A stretch of DNA of 64,000 bases from Anaspis maculata (Eukaryota > Arthropoda > Insecta > Coleoptera > Scraptiidae), in the NCBI GenBank assembly GCA_949128115.1, contig OX421968.1:24970377-25034376 (forward strand), read 5' to 3'. How positions within the stretch are numbered: position 1 is the stretch's first letter; every line of letters begins with the position of its first letter. Position numbers and translations under genes: made by a program. This document shows, one piece after another, positions 22,996 to 33,685 of the stretch. The notes below the pieces were generated by a model, which was not told the DNA's origin, ran no database searches, and saw only the letters and a program-made list of their open reading frames with translations.

Positions 22996-23500
22996 ACCTA
23001 GATATAACTGAGTAATGCCATGTTGCCAAATTGTGATAGTGAGAATATTTTTTTCCTTTCATGTGTCCCGCTGAAAGCCCATCATAGCGCGACACACCTG
23101 TCCCATGTCACGGTTAGAACCATTTCTGTACACTCAAAGCACGACATGGCTTGACAAGAGCGAAATTTTGAATTTGAACAAAGGAAACTGAAATTTTCAT
23201 TTTAGCTTTTTGAAAATATCACAAAACAATACTCTATCGATTCTCTCATTTTTGAGTCTATCTTGAACCTAGAAATTCCCAAAATCTGATCGCAAAAACA
23301 CATTTTCACTTATTCTTCACTGGCGAAATGAAATCCATAGATACTAACCTGATCGTCAAAAGACTTGGACGTCTAAGATGACATTTAAGTAATTCATCAA
23401 ATCATATTGCCAAAATTCGTTATCATGGCGACCGTTTTGTCAGTAGATATCACTGAGAAATGCCATGTTGCCATAGTGTGATATTGGGAAAGTTTATTTA

Positions 23501-23931
23501 TTCACAATGAGTTAGCAATCGCAAGTATAGCAATTCCCAACTTTTAAAAAGTGGGAAAGTGTACGATTTCTTACAGGTTGGAAAATAATGTCACTTTCGT
23601 ACCACGGGCCGAAAGTGGGCCGAAAGTGACGTATGAAGAGAGGTAATCTGATCTGAACAGCTGTAGCGGAGCGCGGAGTGTTGATGGATGCGCTGTTTGA
23701 AAAGGTTGCATTTGCCTACTTGATGAAAACGTTTGACGCGAAAAACTTAAAATAAAGCCAATTAATTGCATTCAATCTGGATTATTGTAAATAAAGTCCT
23801 AAAGATACCACGGAGTAAAGCGTCATTACAGCCTACGGGATTCTATCTCACCTCGGCGCGCCTCGGTAATATAATAAATTCCTTGGCTGTAATGAGAGAG
23901 ACTCTTTCCACCTCGGTATGTGATATACTAT
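23501..23931. mobile_element. ~430-bp insertion inside a satellite monomer
   Basis: Flanked on both sides by TTTATT, a likely target duplication, where the intact monomer has AGTTTATTTCTTTTC. The interior includes a block near CTGTAATGAGAGAGACTC that is also seen around 35350, inside the hAT-like element. No ORF. Confidence 0.6.
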
Positions 23932-24719
23932 TTATTCCTTTCATGTGTCTCGCTAAAAGCCCATCATAGCGCGACACACATGTCCCATGTCGCGGTAAGA
24001 ACCATTTCTGTACACTCAAAGCACGGCATGGCTTGACAAGAGTGAAATTTTGAATCTGAACGGAGGAAGCTGAAATTTTCATGTTATCTTTTTGAAAATA
24101 TCACAAAACAATACTCTATCGATTCTTTTATATCTGAGGCTATATTGAACCTAGAAATCTATAAAATTTGATGAAGAACACATGTTTACTTATTCTTCAT
24201 TCGCGAAATGAAATCCATAGATACTACCTGACCGTCAAAAGACTAGGACGTTCAAGATGACATTTAAGTAAACATCAAATCATATTGCCAAAAGTCGTTA
24301 CCATGGCGACCGTATTGTCAGTAGATATCACTGAGAAATGCCATGTTGCCAAAGTGTGATTATGAGAAAGTTTATTTCTTTTCATGTGTCCTACTAAAAG
24401 CCCATCATAACGCGACACTTCCGTGCCATGTCGCGGTAAGAACCATTTCTGTACACTTGAAGGGCGACCTGGCTCGACAAGAGTGAAACTGTGAATTTGA
24501 ACAAAGGAAACTTAATTTTCATTTTTTCTTTTTGAAAATATTAATTTCGGTCCCGATCATCAAAGCCCTTCTCACCTGCTCGTATCAGTTAAAAATACGA
24601 CGCCCCCAAAATGAGATTTTGAAATCGGTTTCCTTTCTTATGTTGCGTAAAAATTAGTTCTCAACGAGGGGTCGACCACGGCCAAAAATCTAGGACAAAA
24701 AACCTCCAAATGGAGTAAA

Positions 24720-24925
24720 ACCTCCAATACCTCCAAGGATCCCCACGAATCTCCACGGATCCCCACAGATCTCCATGGATCTCCACAAAACCTCCATGGA
24801 TCCCCACGGATCCCCACGGATCCCCACGGATCCCCACGGATCCCCACGGATCCCCACGGATCCCCACGGATCTCCACGGATCTCCACGGATCCCCACATC
24901 TCCACGGATCTCCACAAAACCTCCA
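24720..24925. repeat. 10-bp minisatellite GGATCCCCAC / GGATCTCCAC
   Basis: About 18 tandem or near-tandem copies of GGATCYCCAC, some separated by AAAACCTCCAT. It is adjacent to a block containing GGACAAAAAACCTCCA and GGGGTCGACCAC, also present beside the second array at 32870. Confidence 0.9.
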
Positions 24926-24992
24926 TTAGTGCCCACAGTCTGCGCATGCGCAGTATTTACATTCATGCGCACAAAGTACCTACATACATAAT

Positions 24993-25144
24993 AGGGAGTT
25001 AGCGAAATTCACGTACGTATGACGTAACGCAACGTAGAACGTGAATTTTCCCCTGTTACTAAGGAAAACTCGATAACAAACTCCTCCACTTTTACGTTGA
25101 AAGTTGCGTTGCGTCGTACGTACGTGAAGATCGCAAACTCCCTA
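24993..25144. mobile_element. MITE, first of a back-to-back pair
   Basis: Ends TAGGGAGTTAGCGAAATTC and the complement ATCGCAAACTCCCTA. The subterminal parts are CpG-rich palindromes of ACGTACG and AACGCAACG. It directly abuts a related element. Confidence 0.7.
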
Positions 25145-25276
25145 TTAGGAGTTTGCAACGCAACGTGAAACGTGAAATTTCCCTTGTAACCAAGGAGCTC
25201 ATTCTTGTTTACAGGCCAGATTTCACGTGACATTTAGCGTTACGTCGTACGTCCCGTGAGATTGCAAACTGCCTAT
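25145..25276. mobile_element. MITE, second of a back-to-back pair
   Basis: Ends TTAGGAGTTTGCAACGCAAC and TTGCAAACTGCCTA. It is a diverged relative of the preceding element. The sequence from 25277 to 25540 shows nothing. Confidence 0.65.
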
Positions 25277-25542
25277 TACCTACATATACATATAGGCGAG
25301 CATATAGGGTTCAAGGGGATCAAAATCAATATTTTAATAAATTTGTTATTTCTCAACCATACTATTCATACCTACCTACCTTCTTTATAGTCGCTTAAAA
25401 AGCGTGATTTATTGATGAAAACCCTCGTGAAAATCATTCAGTCGACACAAGATTCAGGTCCATCGAAGAAAGATTTTGATTTTGTTGTTAAAAGAAAAGT
25501 ATTATACCTCAGTAAGAGACCACCACAAAGCAAACTCAGAAC

Positions 25543-25548
25543 TTTATT
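25543..25548 (-). terminator. Poly(A) signal AATAAA of the transposase-like gene
   Basis: TTTATT on the plus strand is AATAAA on the minus strand, about 95 nt beyond the stop codon at 25640. The position and orientation fit the gene's 3' end. Confidence 0.5.
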
Positions 25549-25639
25549 TAATAAAAATATGTAGGTATGTATCATTAAAATTCATTTTAAGTTGGTAGGT
25601 ACCTAAACAAACAAAACAAAATTCATTTCTCGAGTCATT

Positions 25640-27664
25640 TCATTTTCTCGAGCACTTTCTTGACTGAGTTCTTGACGATCGCGATTCCTTGGATTTGCTT
25701 GGCAACACCGGGGTGGTAGCCGGGGGCATCGCTGACTCCTCGACTGACTCGTTTTCAGGTGTATCTGAAAATGTTTCAGAGTCTGTCGAATCACATACAC
25801 TGAAATCATCTTCTGAATCTGACTCTTCAGTCATGGTGCTGGTGTCATCGCTGCTTCGACATCGTTTGGTGATTTTTGGAGGCATATTCTTTGGTTTCTT
25901 CACGCCCTTCTTCCCTTTCTTGTCCTCAAGCTTACTCTTTTTCGAGCTCTTTTTCGATTTCTTGACCGCAGGCATCTTCTTCTCAGTCGTTGGTTTTGTT
26001 TCATTTGCCGGTATATTTTGTTGAACTCTGATGAGCCTGTCGCTACTCAATTTATGTTTTTTTCCAAAGAGCCAGCACAGCGCTGTTTTTTTCACAACCA
26101 TTTGTGTGTCATCTTCGAACTCTACTCTCACAAGATGACTGTTTTTGGCTATTGGAGTTTGGTTCTCTTTACGTCCATGAAATGATTTTGCATGTAATTT
26201 TGTCGAAGTTGAAGTCGGTGCCGAAGTGGAAGGTGATGCGTAATTTTTCAGAAGCAACTTTTCGGATAATTTTTGACTGATAACTTCTAGAGTCTCTTCG
26301 CTCTCTTCATCGGCTTTTTCTTCAGGATCAACTATGGAACTTCCGATGGTCAGATGGTCTTCAACTTCCAAATGAATTATTTGGTCATCCACATCATCGT
26401 GTACTTCATCCTGGAGATCGCTCGCTTCACGTGTCATATCGACATCTGTCTTAAGGGATGAGATGTTCGGGTTAAAACAATACCTTTCACAATTTGTGAA
26501 GCCCATCTGTTCGGCAATAGTTACAGCAGCACTCATCGCTTCCGAAACGATCTCTTGGATAGTGTCATCCGTTATAGGAAAGACGCTCGTTTCTTGTTGA
26601 GATTTGCCGAGTCTTGAAGATTGCTCCCTGGGGAAGCAGAAATCATCTTTTAAATCTGCTTTGACGTCTTGCAAATATTGGAGCTTGTTGAGTCGTTGCA
26701 TAATCTCCAGAAGACTGAAGTTGACGACTGTTGAAAATGTGCTGGTCATGGATCGGGCTGAACGGAATACCTGTTCGCAAGGCTGACTACTCATTAGCCA
26801 TGTCGTGAACATTTCGGGCCGCAGTTTTTCTGGATCTTCTGTAAATCGCTTGATGAGGATGATCAATGCATGTGCATTCAGCTCTATCGAGATATAGGCA
26901 TTGAGACTTATAAAGTTATTAGTCAACGTATAAGTATCCGAATCGGCAATCCAGTTTCTCCATATTCGCAGCAAGAATACGCTCTTCCACAGAATGTACA
27001 CCCTTCTCTTGACATCAAGTTCTTTGTTGAGATATGAATCCAACGTGTCTTTGATGATTTTCACGTACACGACGGTTCCCTTGCTCTCAGGCACTTCTTT
27101 TTCTAGGAGATCTATTACTCTTGCATTGCAAATTTTCTCAACCGCCTTGAAATTCATTTTATCGTCAGCATTCAGATCACTGGGTACCAACAGATGTTTA
27201 TCTTTGGGAAAATGATCAATCAAGTAGTCCAGATGAGAAGCCGAAATGGTGTAATCACCGAATGGCAGAACAATTGCTGGTTTAATCAGTCTTGTCCGTA
27301 ATTTGGTCCCAATGTGCACAGCGTCTTGAACACAAATTAGTGAACATTCTGGAGCACAGAAGAACCACTCCCAAAACATGGACGGATTAGGAGATAACTG
27401 ATTAGTTATTCTCATACTTTTGAGTAACCGTGTGTCTCCATCAGAGGACACACCAAGGATTTGTAACCCGTTTGCATCAGCCATTGTCCTCATTGTTCTC
27501 CAGCGGCGCATCACGTCTTCGGCGGAGAATCTATTATCGGTTCCATACACTCCCAGACAAAATGAGGGACTTTTGTCCTGCAAGCTTTGCGCCATTATTA
27601 CGTATGCGTAGCTCGCTACCTCTTCTTCTTCGAATTGTCGTCGAATCTCGTTGAATGATGTTGC
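25640..27664 (-). CDS. Transposase-like gene, exon 2
   Basis: Acceptor TTTCACTTTAAG before GCAACATCA; the frame continues as EATSFNEIRR without a break. It encodes residues 617-1290: most of the catalytic-like core and the basic C-terminal tail. Stop TGA/TAA region at 25642-25640. Confidence 0.8.
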   Translation of the reverse strand, partial: ATSFNEIRRQFEEEEVASYAYVIMAQSLQDKSPSFCLGVYGTDNRFSAEDVMRRWRTMRTMADANGLQILGVSSDGDTRLLKSMRITNQLSPNPSMFWEWFFCAPECSLICVQDAVHIGTKLRTRLIKPAIVLPFGDYTISASHLDYLIDHFPKDKHLLVPSDLNADDKMNFKAVEKICNARVIDLLEKEVPESKGTVVYVKIIKDTLDSYLNKELDVKRRVYILWKSVFLLRIWRNWIADSDTYTLTNNFISLNAYISIELNAHALIILIKRFTEDPEKLRPEMFTTWLMSSQPCEQVFRSARSMTSTFSTVVNFSLLEIMQRLNKLQYLQDVKADLKDDFCFPREQSSRLGKSQQETSVFPITDDTIQEIVSEAMSAAVTIAEQMGFTNCERYCFNPNISSLKTDVDMTREASDLQDEVHDDVDDQIIHLEVEDHLTIGSSIVDPEEKADEESEETLEVISQKLSEKLLLKNYASPSTSAPTSTSTKLHAKSFHGRKENQTPIAKNSHLVRVEFEDDTQMVVKKTALCWLFGKKHKLSSDRLIRVQQNIPANETKPTTEKKMPAVKKSKKSSKKSKLEDKKGKKGVKKPKNMPPKITKRCRSSDDTSTMTEESDSEDDFSVCDSTDSETFSDTPENESVEESAMPPATTPVLPSKSKESRSSRTQSRKCSRK

Positions 27665-29573
27665 CTTAAAGTGAAATTATTATTAGCATTCGTTTGTAGG
27701 TGCACAAATTAAAAAAAAAACTCACTTCAAAAGCTTCTTGGCTGTTGGGAAGACCATTCGAACCATATGGCAATACAAAGCCTACATTTTTATTGGACTT
27801 CGAACAATATTGGACTCTACCATTGATTTTGGTGGCATCCTCACTTATCCAAATCACAGATGGTAGTTTTCTTTTATCCAAAAAGTGTTTCAGTTCCGGG
27901 AATCTGAGCTCGCCTTCTTCAAATCTATTCAATTTCTCATATTGTCGATTCAGTGTGGTGATTGATGGTAGAGATCCATTCAAATTCGAATAAAGCGTCT
28001 CATACAAAAGTCTTCCTCCTATAAAGAAAAGGTATCCACAAAATTTCTTCAAAGAGTCGTCATATTTGTTGCTTGTGCTCTGTTTATTTTGATTCTGGGT
28101 GGCAGCTTTTTCCAACATTTGCAATAATCCAGATACTTGTTTTTGGTTGTCCTCATTGTTGTCTAAGCCAGCATCTCTGTCAATTAACTCCAGCTCAAAG
28201 CAGTTTTGAAGCACTTTTCTTGTCAATGGTTCGTTATCTGTCAGTATTTTGGCTACCTCTGTTGCAAGAGGAAAGAATTGCGTGATAAATGTTTGGTCCT
28301 GCGGAATTATTGAGAGCTTTCGCTTTCTTCTTTCAAGCTTTGAGACCGAGTTTGAGACCGATTTTGGTTTCGACTTTGGATTGTTCGGTGGTGCGCCAGT
28401 CTTCAGAAGAACGTTTTGCAATACAACAATCGGTTTTTTCTCGATTTTTTCTTGACCAACCAAACTCGGACTTGTACTAGGGCTCGGAAAACTCGGAGAA
28501 AGACTTGCTACAGAACAAGTTCTAGGAGACGTCTCTTGGGATAGAGTAGGCTCAAGACTTGGTTCGTGGTGGGAATGAAGTTCTTCCGGAGGTTCTTCAC
28601 TTTGAGCTCTTGACGTAGACGTCTCAGGAATGTTCGGTGAAACCTTGGGTGAAACGTTCTTTTGGAAATAGTTCAAAATTGAACGTTGAGTTGAACCATC
28701 CTTGGCAGTGCAACCAGAACTCTTGCTAGAACTGCTATCCGCCGTTTCTTTCAGATGTTTCGAGAAATGTTTGAAGAAGTTTCCGCGGCTCCATTTGGGT
28801 GTGTATCCTGCCTTTTGTTTTTCCTTGCTAATTTTGATTTTTGATTCACACATCAAACAAGTCACTCTGCAATGGAGCATCTCATCGCCTCCGATGTAAC
28901 ACTCGACTTCCAAATTTTTCAATCTTGCCAGTATCGAATCTTTGACATCTGACTCCAGCTTTGCAATTTGTTCATGAATTTTGGATTTAAGAAATGTTTT
29001 CATTGCTTTCGTTTCTTCATTGATGTTGATTTCGGCATGAAACTTTATCTCGGTTTTGGATCCAGGAATTGATTTGAGAGTCGATTTAACTGATGAGTTA
29101 CCTGAATCAGTTCCATCAGAAATTTCGGCAGAAATCGTGGATGGAATATCTGACATAGCAGTTGAAGTGGACCCCGAAGTAGACTTAGGGAGAACTTTAC
29201 TCCTTTTTGCATCGCTAAATACTTTCAGGTTCATCTGTCTCTTAGACTGAAGCTTTGATTGAGATTGAGATTTTTTCAAATCTTCACAAAAATTAAAGAG
29301 AGTTTTTCTGTGCCCGGGAATAATTTTGAATCTTCTGGGTTGATTTTTGTATATCCCAACGTATTTAGTCAATTCTTCTTCACTGATGAGTTCAGGAAGT
29401 TCTTCCCGGGCAAAATCTTCTATATGTTGAACATCTTGTTCGTTGAATTTGAGAAGGATTGAGTGATTTATGTAGCCACTTTTACTCAGCAAGTTGAATA
29501 ATTCTTCGGGAAGACGGAATTTCGCGAAGTTTTGAAAATGTTCTCCCTCTTCAAGTTCCGAGCTATCTTCCAT
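25640..29573 (-). CDS. Large transposase-like protein with BED-like zinc finger (two exons)
   Basis: Exons 29573-27726 and 27664-25640, joined over a 61-bp GT-AG intron, give about 1,290 residues. Order: helical N-terminus (1-100, ending IIPGHRKTLFNFCED), Ser/Lys-rich linker, BED-like finger (C239, C242, H269, H273), second linker, then a core with WISEDATKI (D579), GFVLPYGSNGLP, YAYVIMAQSL, GVSSDGDTRLLKS (D691), VQDAVHIGTKLR (D730), NNFISLNAYISIELNAHAL and SSQPCEQVFRSARS (E913). These acidic residues are candidates for a DDE triad. A conserved-looking segment KTALCWLFGKKHKLSSDRL and a Lys/Ser/Glu-rich tail follow. Known: similar proteins occur in insects and cnidarians, mostly unnamed. Inferred: derived from an RNase-H-fold DNA transposase, perhaps P/THAP-like, and possibly domesticated. 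The frame is intact and a TTTTCTTTAG acceptor-like site touches the ATG, so a 5' exon is possible. Confidence 0.8.
27726..29573 (-). CDS. Transposase-like gene, exon 1
   Basis: Encodes residues 1-616 from ATG to a donor GAA|GTGAGT. It carries the N-terminal helical domain, the BED-like zinc finger and the first acidic motif of the core (SEDATKI). Confidence 0.8.
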
Positions 29574-30013
29574 CTAAAGAAAATAGTTGAGAAGAAAGTT
29601 AATTGACAACTCAAAAATCGAGTTAAAAATAAATTTTCATGGTTTTAAGCAAACAACAGTTTCAATGGTTCTTGAGGAAAGCATCGAGCCGAGCATCGAT
29701 CAAATCCGAAATCAAAACCAAAATTGGGCAAAAATTTCAGAAAAAATCGAGGAGAAAAAGTAGGTATTCACATGTTAAACAAATAGGTATGAGACTGAGG
29801 CGTTATCAAGGTACTGCTGGGTCGCACAAAACATCAATTACATTTAATTCGCAATTAAATTTCAATTGAGGTTTGTCATTGGTCAATTTGCAAAATAATG
29901 AATGTAATTAATTTGGCAACGCGCGGGAAACATGAACTCAACGACTATCTTCCGGTCCCACCAAACTTTTATGAGGGAATTAACCTCAGAATTAACTTTA
30001 TCACTCTCACCGC
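29574..30013. other. 5' flank of the transposase-like gene
   Basis: AT-rich. It should contain the promoter or a 5' UTR intron, since CTATTTTCTTTAG abuts the ATG. No TATA box or initiator could be assigned. Near 29990-30013 a short piece resembles the MITE that follows. Confidence 0.35.
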
Positions 30014-30149
30014 GGGTTCCACCAAAAAGTTAACACGGTGTTAACTTTAACCTGAGTTAGTTGCTAAGCAACTGGCCATGCTATTGGCTGTGTCATAGCA
30101 ACTAATTCAGATTAAAGTTAACTCGCTCATAAAACTTTTGGTGGAACCC
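30014..30149. mobile_element. Small MITE
   Basis: Ends GGGTTCCACCAAAAAGTTAA and the complement, with AACTTTAA blocks. Total length is about 136 bp. The outer sequence extends the palindrome by GC. Confidence 0.75.
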
Positions 30150-30157
30150 GCAGTATA

Positions 30158-31203
30158 CAGGGTGTTTCGCAATTACGGTTACGAACTTCTAGGGGAGATT
30201 CTTTATCAAAAATGGACCAGGAAAAAATATAACTTCGATGTCCTAAAATGCTCCGTTAAAAAGATACACGGTGTTCAAGTTGACCTTTTAAAATCGATTT
30301 TTTGACATAACTTTTGAACCATTGAACTGATTTTGTTCAAATTTGGAACAAAGTTAACCAGAATAGGTTTCTATCGAATGATAGCAACGTGTTCAGAAAA
30401 CAGAATTCAGGGGCGTAGATAATGGGGGGTGTCTTCATATTTACCCCCCTATTTCTCACCCCCCTAGCTATTTTCCCACATTTTTCTTATTTTTGAATTC
30501 TACGTCCAATTTGGAGAAAAAAGTTACACTTGCAAAATTTCGATTAGAGGCTTTGTTTTTGAGGTATCTGGGTTTGAAACATTGGAAAACATCTCGAAAT
30601 TGCCACTTTTAAAGGCCTAAAAATTAGAATAAAAAAAAACTCATGATTTCTCAGCAGAAATAGGTTTTCTAGAATTTCTAAGTTGATGAGTCATCATTTC
30701 TTCTGAGAAACGGGAAGTTTTCAGGGAAAAAAAATGGGCTCATTGAAAGTGGCGATTTCGAGATGTTTTCCAAAGTTTCAAACTCAAATATCTCAAAGAT
30801 AAAGCCTCCAATCAAAATTTTGCAGGAGTAACTTTTTTTTTCTAAATTGGACGTAGAATCCAAAAATTAGAACAATTTGGGAAAATAGCTAGGGGGTAAA
30901 AAATAGGGGGGTAAATATGAAGACACCCCACATATTATCTACGCCCCTGAATTTTGTTTTCTGAACACGTTGCTATTATTCGATAGAGACCTATTCTGAT
31001 TAACTTTATTCCAAATTTGAACAAAATCAGTTCTACGGTCAGTTCAAAAGTTAAGTCAAAAAATCGATTTAAAAAAGTCAACTTGAACACCCTGTATCTT
31101 TTCAACGGAGCATTTTAAGACATCGAAGTTATATTTTTTCCTGGACCATTTTTGATGGAAAATCTCCCCCAGAAGTTTGTAACCGTAATTGCGAAACACC
31201 CTG
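30158..31203. mobile_element. Foldback element, CAGGGTGTTTCGC ends
   Basis: Arms of about 450 bp (CAGGGTGTTTCGCAATTACG ... GGGGCGTAGATAATGGGGG and complement). TA at 30156-30157 and 31204-31205. It belongs to the same family as 14987-16042 and 31208-32049. Confidence 0.9.
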
Positions 31204-31207
31204 TATA

Positions 31208-32049
31208 CAGGGTGTTTAGTACTGGTTATTACAAACTTTGAGGGAAGATTCCCCATCAAAAATAAAGTCGAAAGAACAAAAAAACTCATGGTCCTAAAAT
31301 GCTTCCTTGAAAAGATACAGGGTGTTTAAGTTGACTTTTTAAATCGTTTTTTCACCGTAACTTTTGAACCGTTCAACCGATTTCAACCAAATTTGAATCA
31401 AAGTTTAGTAGAATAAGTCTCTATCAAACAATAATACAACAATTCTTCAAAAATTTCCAGGGGCATAGATAATAGGAGACTGTCCCCTATTTCCTCCCTA
31501 TTTTTCACCCCCTAGTTATTTTTCCAAATTATTCTTATTTTTGGACTTATTTCAGTCGAGGAATCATGAGTTTTCTTGGATTTTAATTCTTAGGCCTTTG
31601 AAAGTGGCGATTTCGAGATGTTTTCCAAAGTTTCAAACCCAAATATCTCAGAAATGAAGCCTTCAATCAAAATTTTGCAAGAGTAACTTTTTTTTCTAAA
31701 TTGAACGTGAAATTCAAAAATAAGAATAATTTGGGAAAAATAACTAGGGCGGGGGGAAATAGGGGGGAAAATAGGAGCCGATCCCCTATTATGCCCCTGG
31801 AAATTTTTGAAGAATTGTTGTATCATTGTTCGATAGAGACTTATTCTACTAAATTTTGGTTTAAATTTGGTTAAAATCGTTCGAACGGTTCAAAAGTTAC
31901 GGTGAAAAAACGATTAAAAAAAGTCAACTTCAACACCCTGTATCTTTTTAAGGAAGCATTTTAGGACCATGAGTTTTTTGTTCTTTCGACTTTATTTTTG
32001 ATGGGGAATCTTCCCTCAAAGTTTGTAATAACCAGTACCAAACACCCTG
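31208..32049. mobile_element. Foldback element, CAGGGTGTTTAGTAC ends, abutting the previous one
   Basis: Ends CAGGGTGTTTAGTACTGG and complement. It is separated from the preceding element only by TATA (31204-31207), with TA after 32049. Arms are about 350 bp and well matched. Confidence 0.9.
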
Positions 32050-32869
32050 TATACTTGACTAATAAGGCCACCATCTTCCATTCAGATGTAAAAGTTAAAA
32101 CCGAGTGTAAAACACACGCCTCGCAATCGACAGCCTATTTTGCACAAGTTTTGTTTCGAGCGAGGTTTTGAGTCTTGTTAATGAGGTGAGTTTATCCGCC
32201 TGTTGTGTGCTTAATTGAAACCAATCGTAAAATTATAGTAGAATAGTAGAATAGTAGTAGAACCGTGTCGAGTGACCTGGGAGTCTCGTCATGCAATGCG
32301 AAAAATCGCGAGAAATTCGGGAAATCATAGGTTACTCCACACGGTACAAAAGTAATCCTACTATACCTACTTTGAAAAAGGACCAAGTCGAGAACCAAGT
32401 CTTACGAAAGCGGAATAACTCGGTATATAGGTACTGTACTATTCCTTGGATAATCTCCTAGGTTACTTTCGAGGTAACTTCCGTCGGAATGCATAAATTA
32501 TTCCACGATTTATCCCCGAATTAATTGCGTATCCGTCAAACTGACCCCTCGACTGGCCCCTAGCCGAGCACTTACCTTGATTCTCAATTATTCGTAACGA
32601 CTCGCCACAAACACGACGAACATTTCGACGAGCATGGTGTGCGTGCGACAACAAGAAAGTGACAACCAGGGTGACATCTATTACAGATCGTTTGAAATGG
32701 GATAATACAGAATCCTGTATCAACGGTATCAAAAAGCTCACACTTGGTCGCCGATCAATCAATATCGAAATTAGAGATCAATATGAAGTAGGTAGGTAGG
32801 TACTTTCTTACGTTTTTCAATTAGGTAGAGCTAGCCAACAAATCAAGCTCATCAAGTAATTGAGTAAAA
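32050..32869. other. No feature recognised
   Basis: About 800 bp of AT-rich unique sequence with no significant ORF or repeat. Confidence 0.4.
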
Positions 32870-33066
32870 ATCTCAACGGATCTCCACGAAACCTCCATGG
32901 ATCTCCACGAAACCTCCATGGATCTCCACAAAACCTCCACGGATCCCCACGGATCCCCAAAAATCTCCATGGACCCCCACGGATCTCCACGGATCTCCAC
33001 GGATCCCCACGGATCTCCACCAAACCCCCACGGATCTCCACCAAACCCCCACGGATCTCCAAGGCC
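32870..33066. repeat. Second GGATCYCCAC minisatellite
   Basis: The same 10-bp motif as at 24720, in a more diverged mix with AAACCTCCAT and AAACCCCCAC units. It is followed by GGGACAAAAAACCTCCA and then, at 33120-33170, a fragment of the satellite core. Confidence 0.9.
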
Positions 33067-33119
33067 AGGGACAAAAAACCTCCACAGTGGTCAACCCCTC
33101 GGTTCTCAATGATGTATAG

Positions 33120-33640
33120 CTATCCCGTGTAGCGCTAGGAACCATTTATGAACACTCAAAGCGCGACACGGCGTGTCTGTTCCGCTTCATTTTTCTGCTC
33201 CCCTGATACTTGCGTTCCCTTTTCGCTCTGATTTTCTTGACTTGTAAAACTTTCAAATGGTAAATTTGTTTTCAGATCTTAATTCGAACCCGAAACGCCC
33301 CTCCCCCCAAAATTGCAACACTCTTCTCCTCACACTTTGCCCGCCATATAGCAATTTGTTGTCTTCCTCTTCTGTAACATACGTATTTGGGCCAAGTTGA
33401 ACATCAACTGTTCTCTAGAGCGACATTACTTGGTCACGGGAAAATTGTGAACCCTTTCCGCGTTCGTCGTGACCAGTGAGCGACATCTACTGAGCAATTT
33501 TCTCCGAGGCAGTTTCCGTGTCGCAATGAAGGCTTTTAGCCTCACATGTCGCGATATGTGGATGCTTATACTGAGACGCGACACACGGCCGAATGGCGCG
33601 CTATGAGAGCCAAATGTCGCGAAAAAGTAGGGCTAAAGCA
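33120..33640. repeat. Decayed satellite-like sequence rich in GCGACA motifs
   Basis: AGGAACCATTTATGAACACTCAAAGCGCGACACGG at the left is the satellite core. Further CGCGACA / TGTCGCG motifs occur to 33640, without a clear period. No ORF. Confidence 0.5.
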
Positions 33641-33685
33641 GATTTTACGATAATATATCTGTGTGTTCATCTCTCACTGCCTCTT

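Larger units (their letters stand above)
21950..24545. repeat. Diverged ~437-bp satellite array with two insertions
   Basis: The block CATTTCTGTACACTCAAAGC with a flanking GTCGCG motif recurs near 21975, 23105, 23990 and 24427. The last interval is 437 bp; the others are 437 plus about 450 and 437 plus about 690, explained by insertions at 23501-23931 and 22309-22995. Monomers are related to the 449-bp satellite but clearly older or of another subfamily. Confidence 0.8.

Noticed and set aside
24638..24972. GIRGDPWGSV-type repetitive proteins
   Set aside because: They are translations of the 10-bp minisatellite in several frames on both strands. The same holds for 32817-33145.
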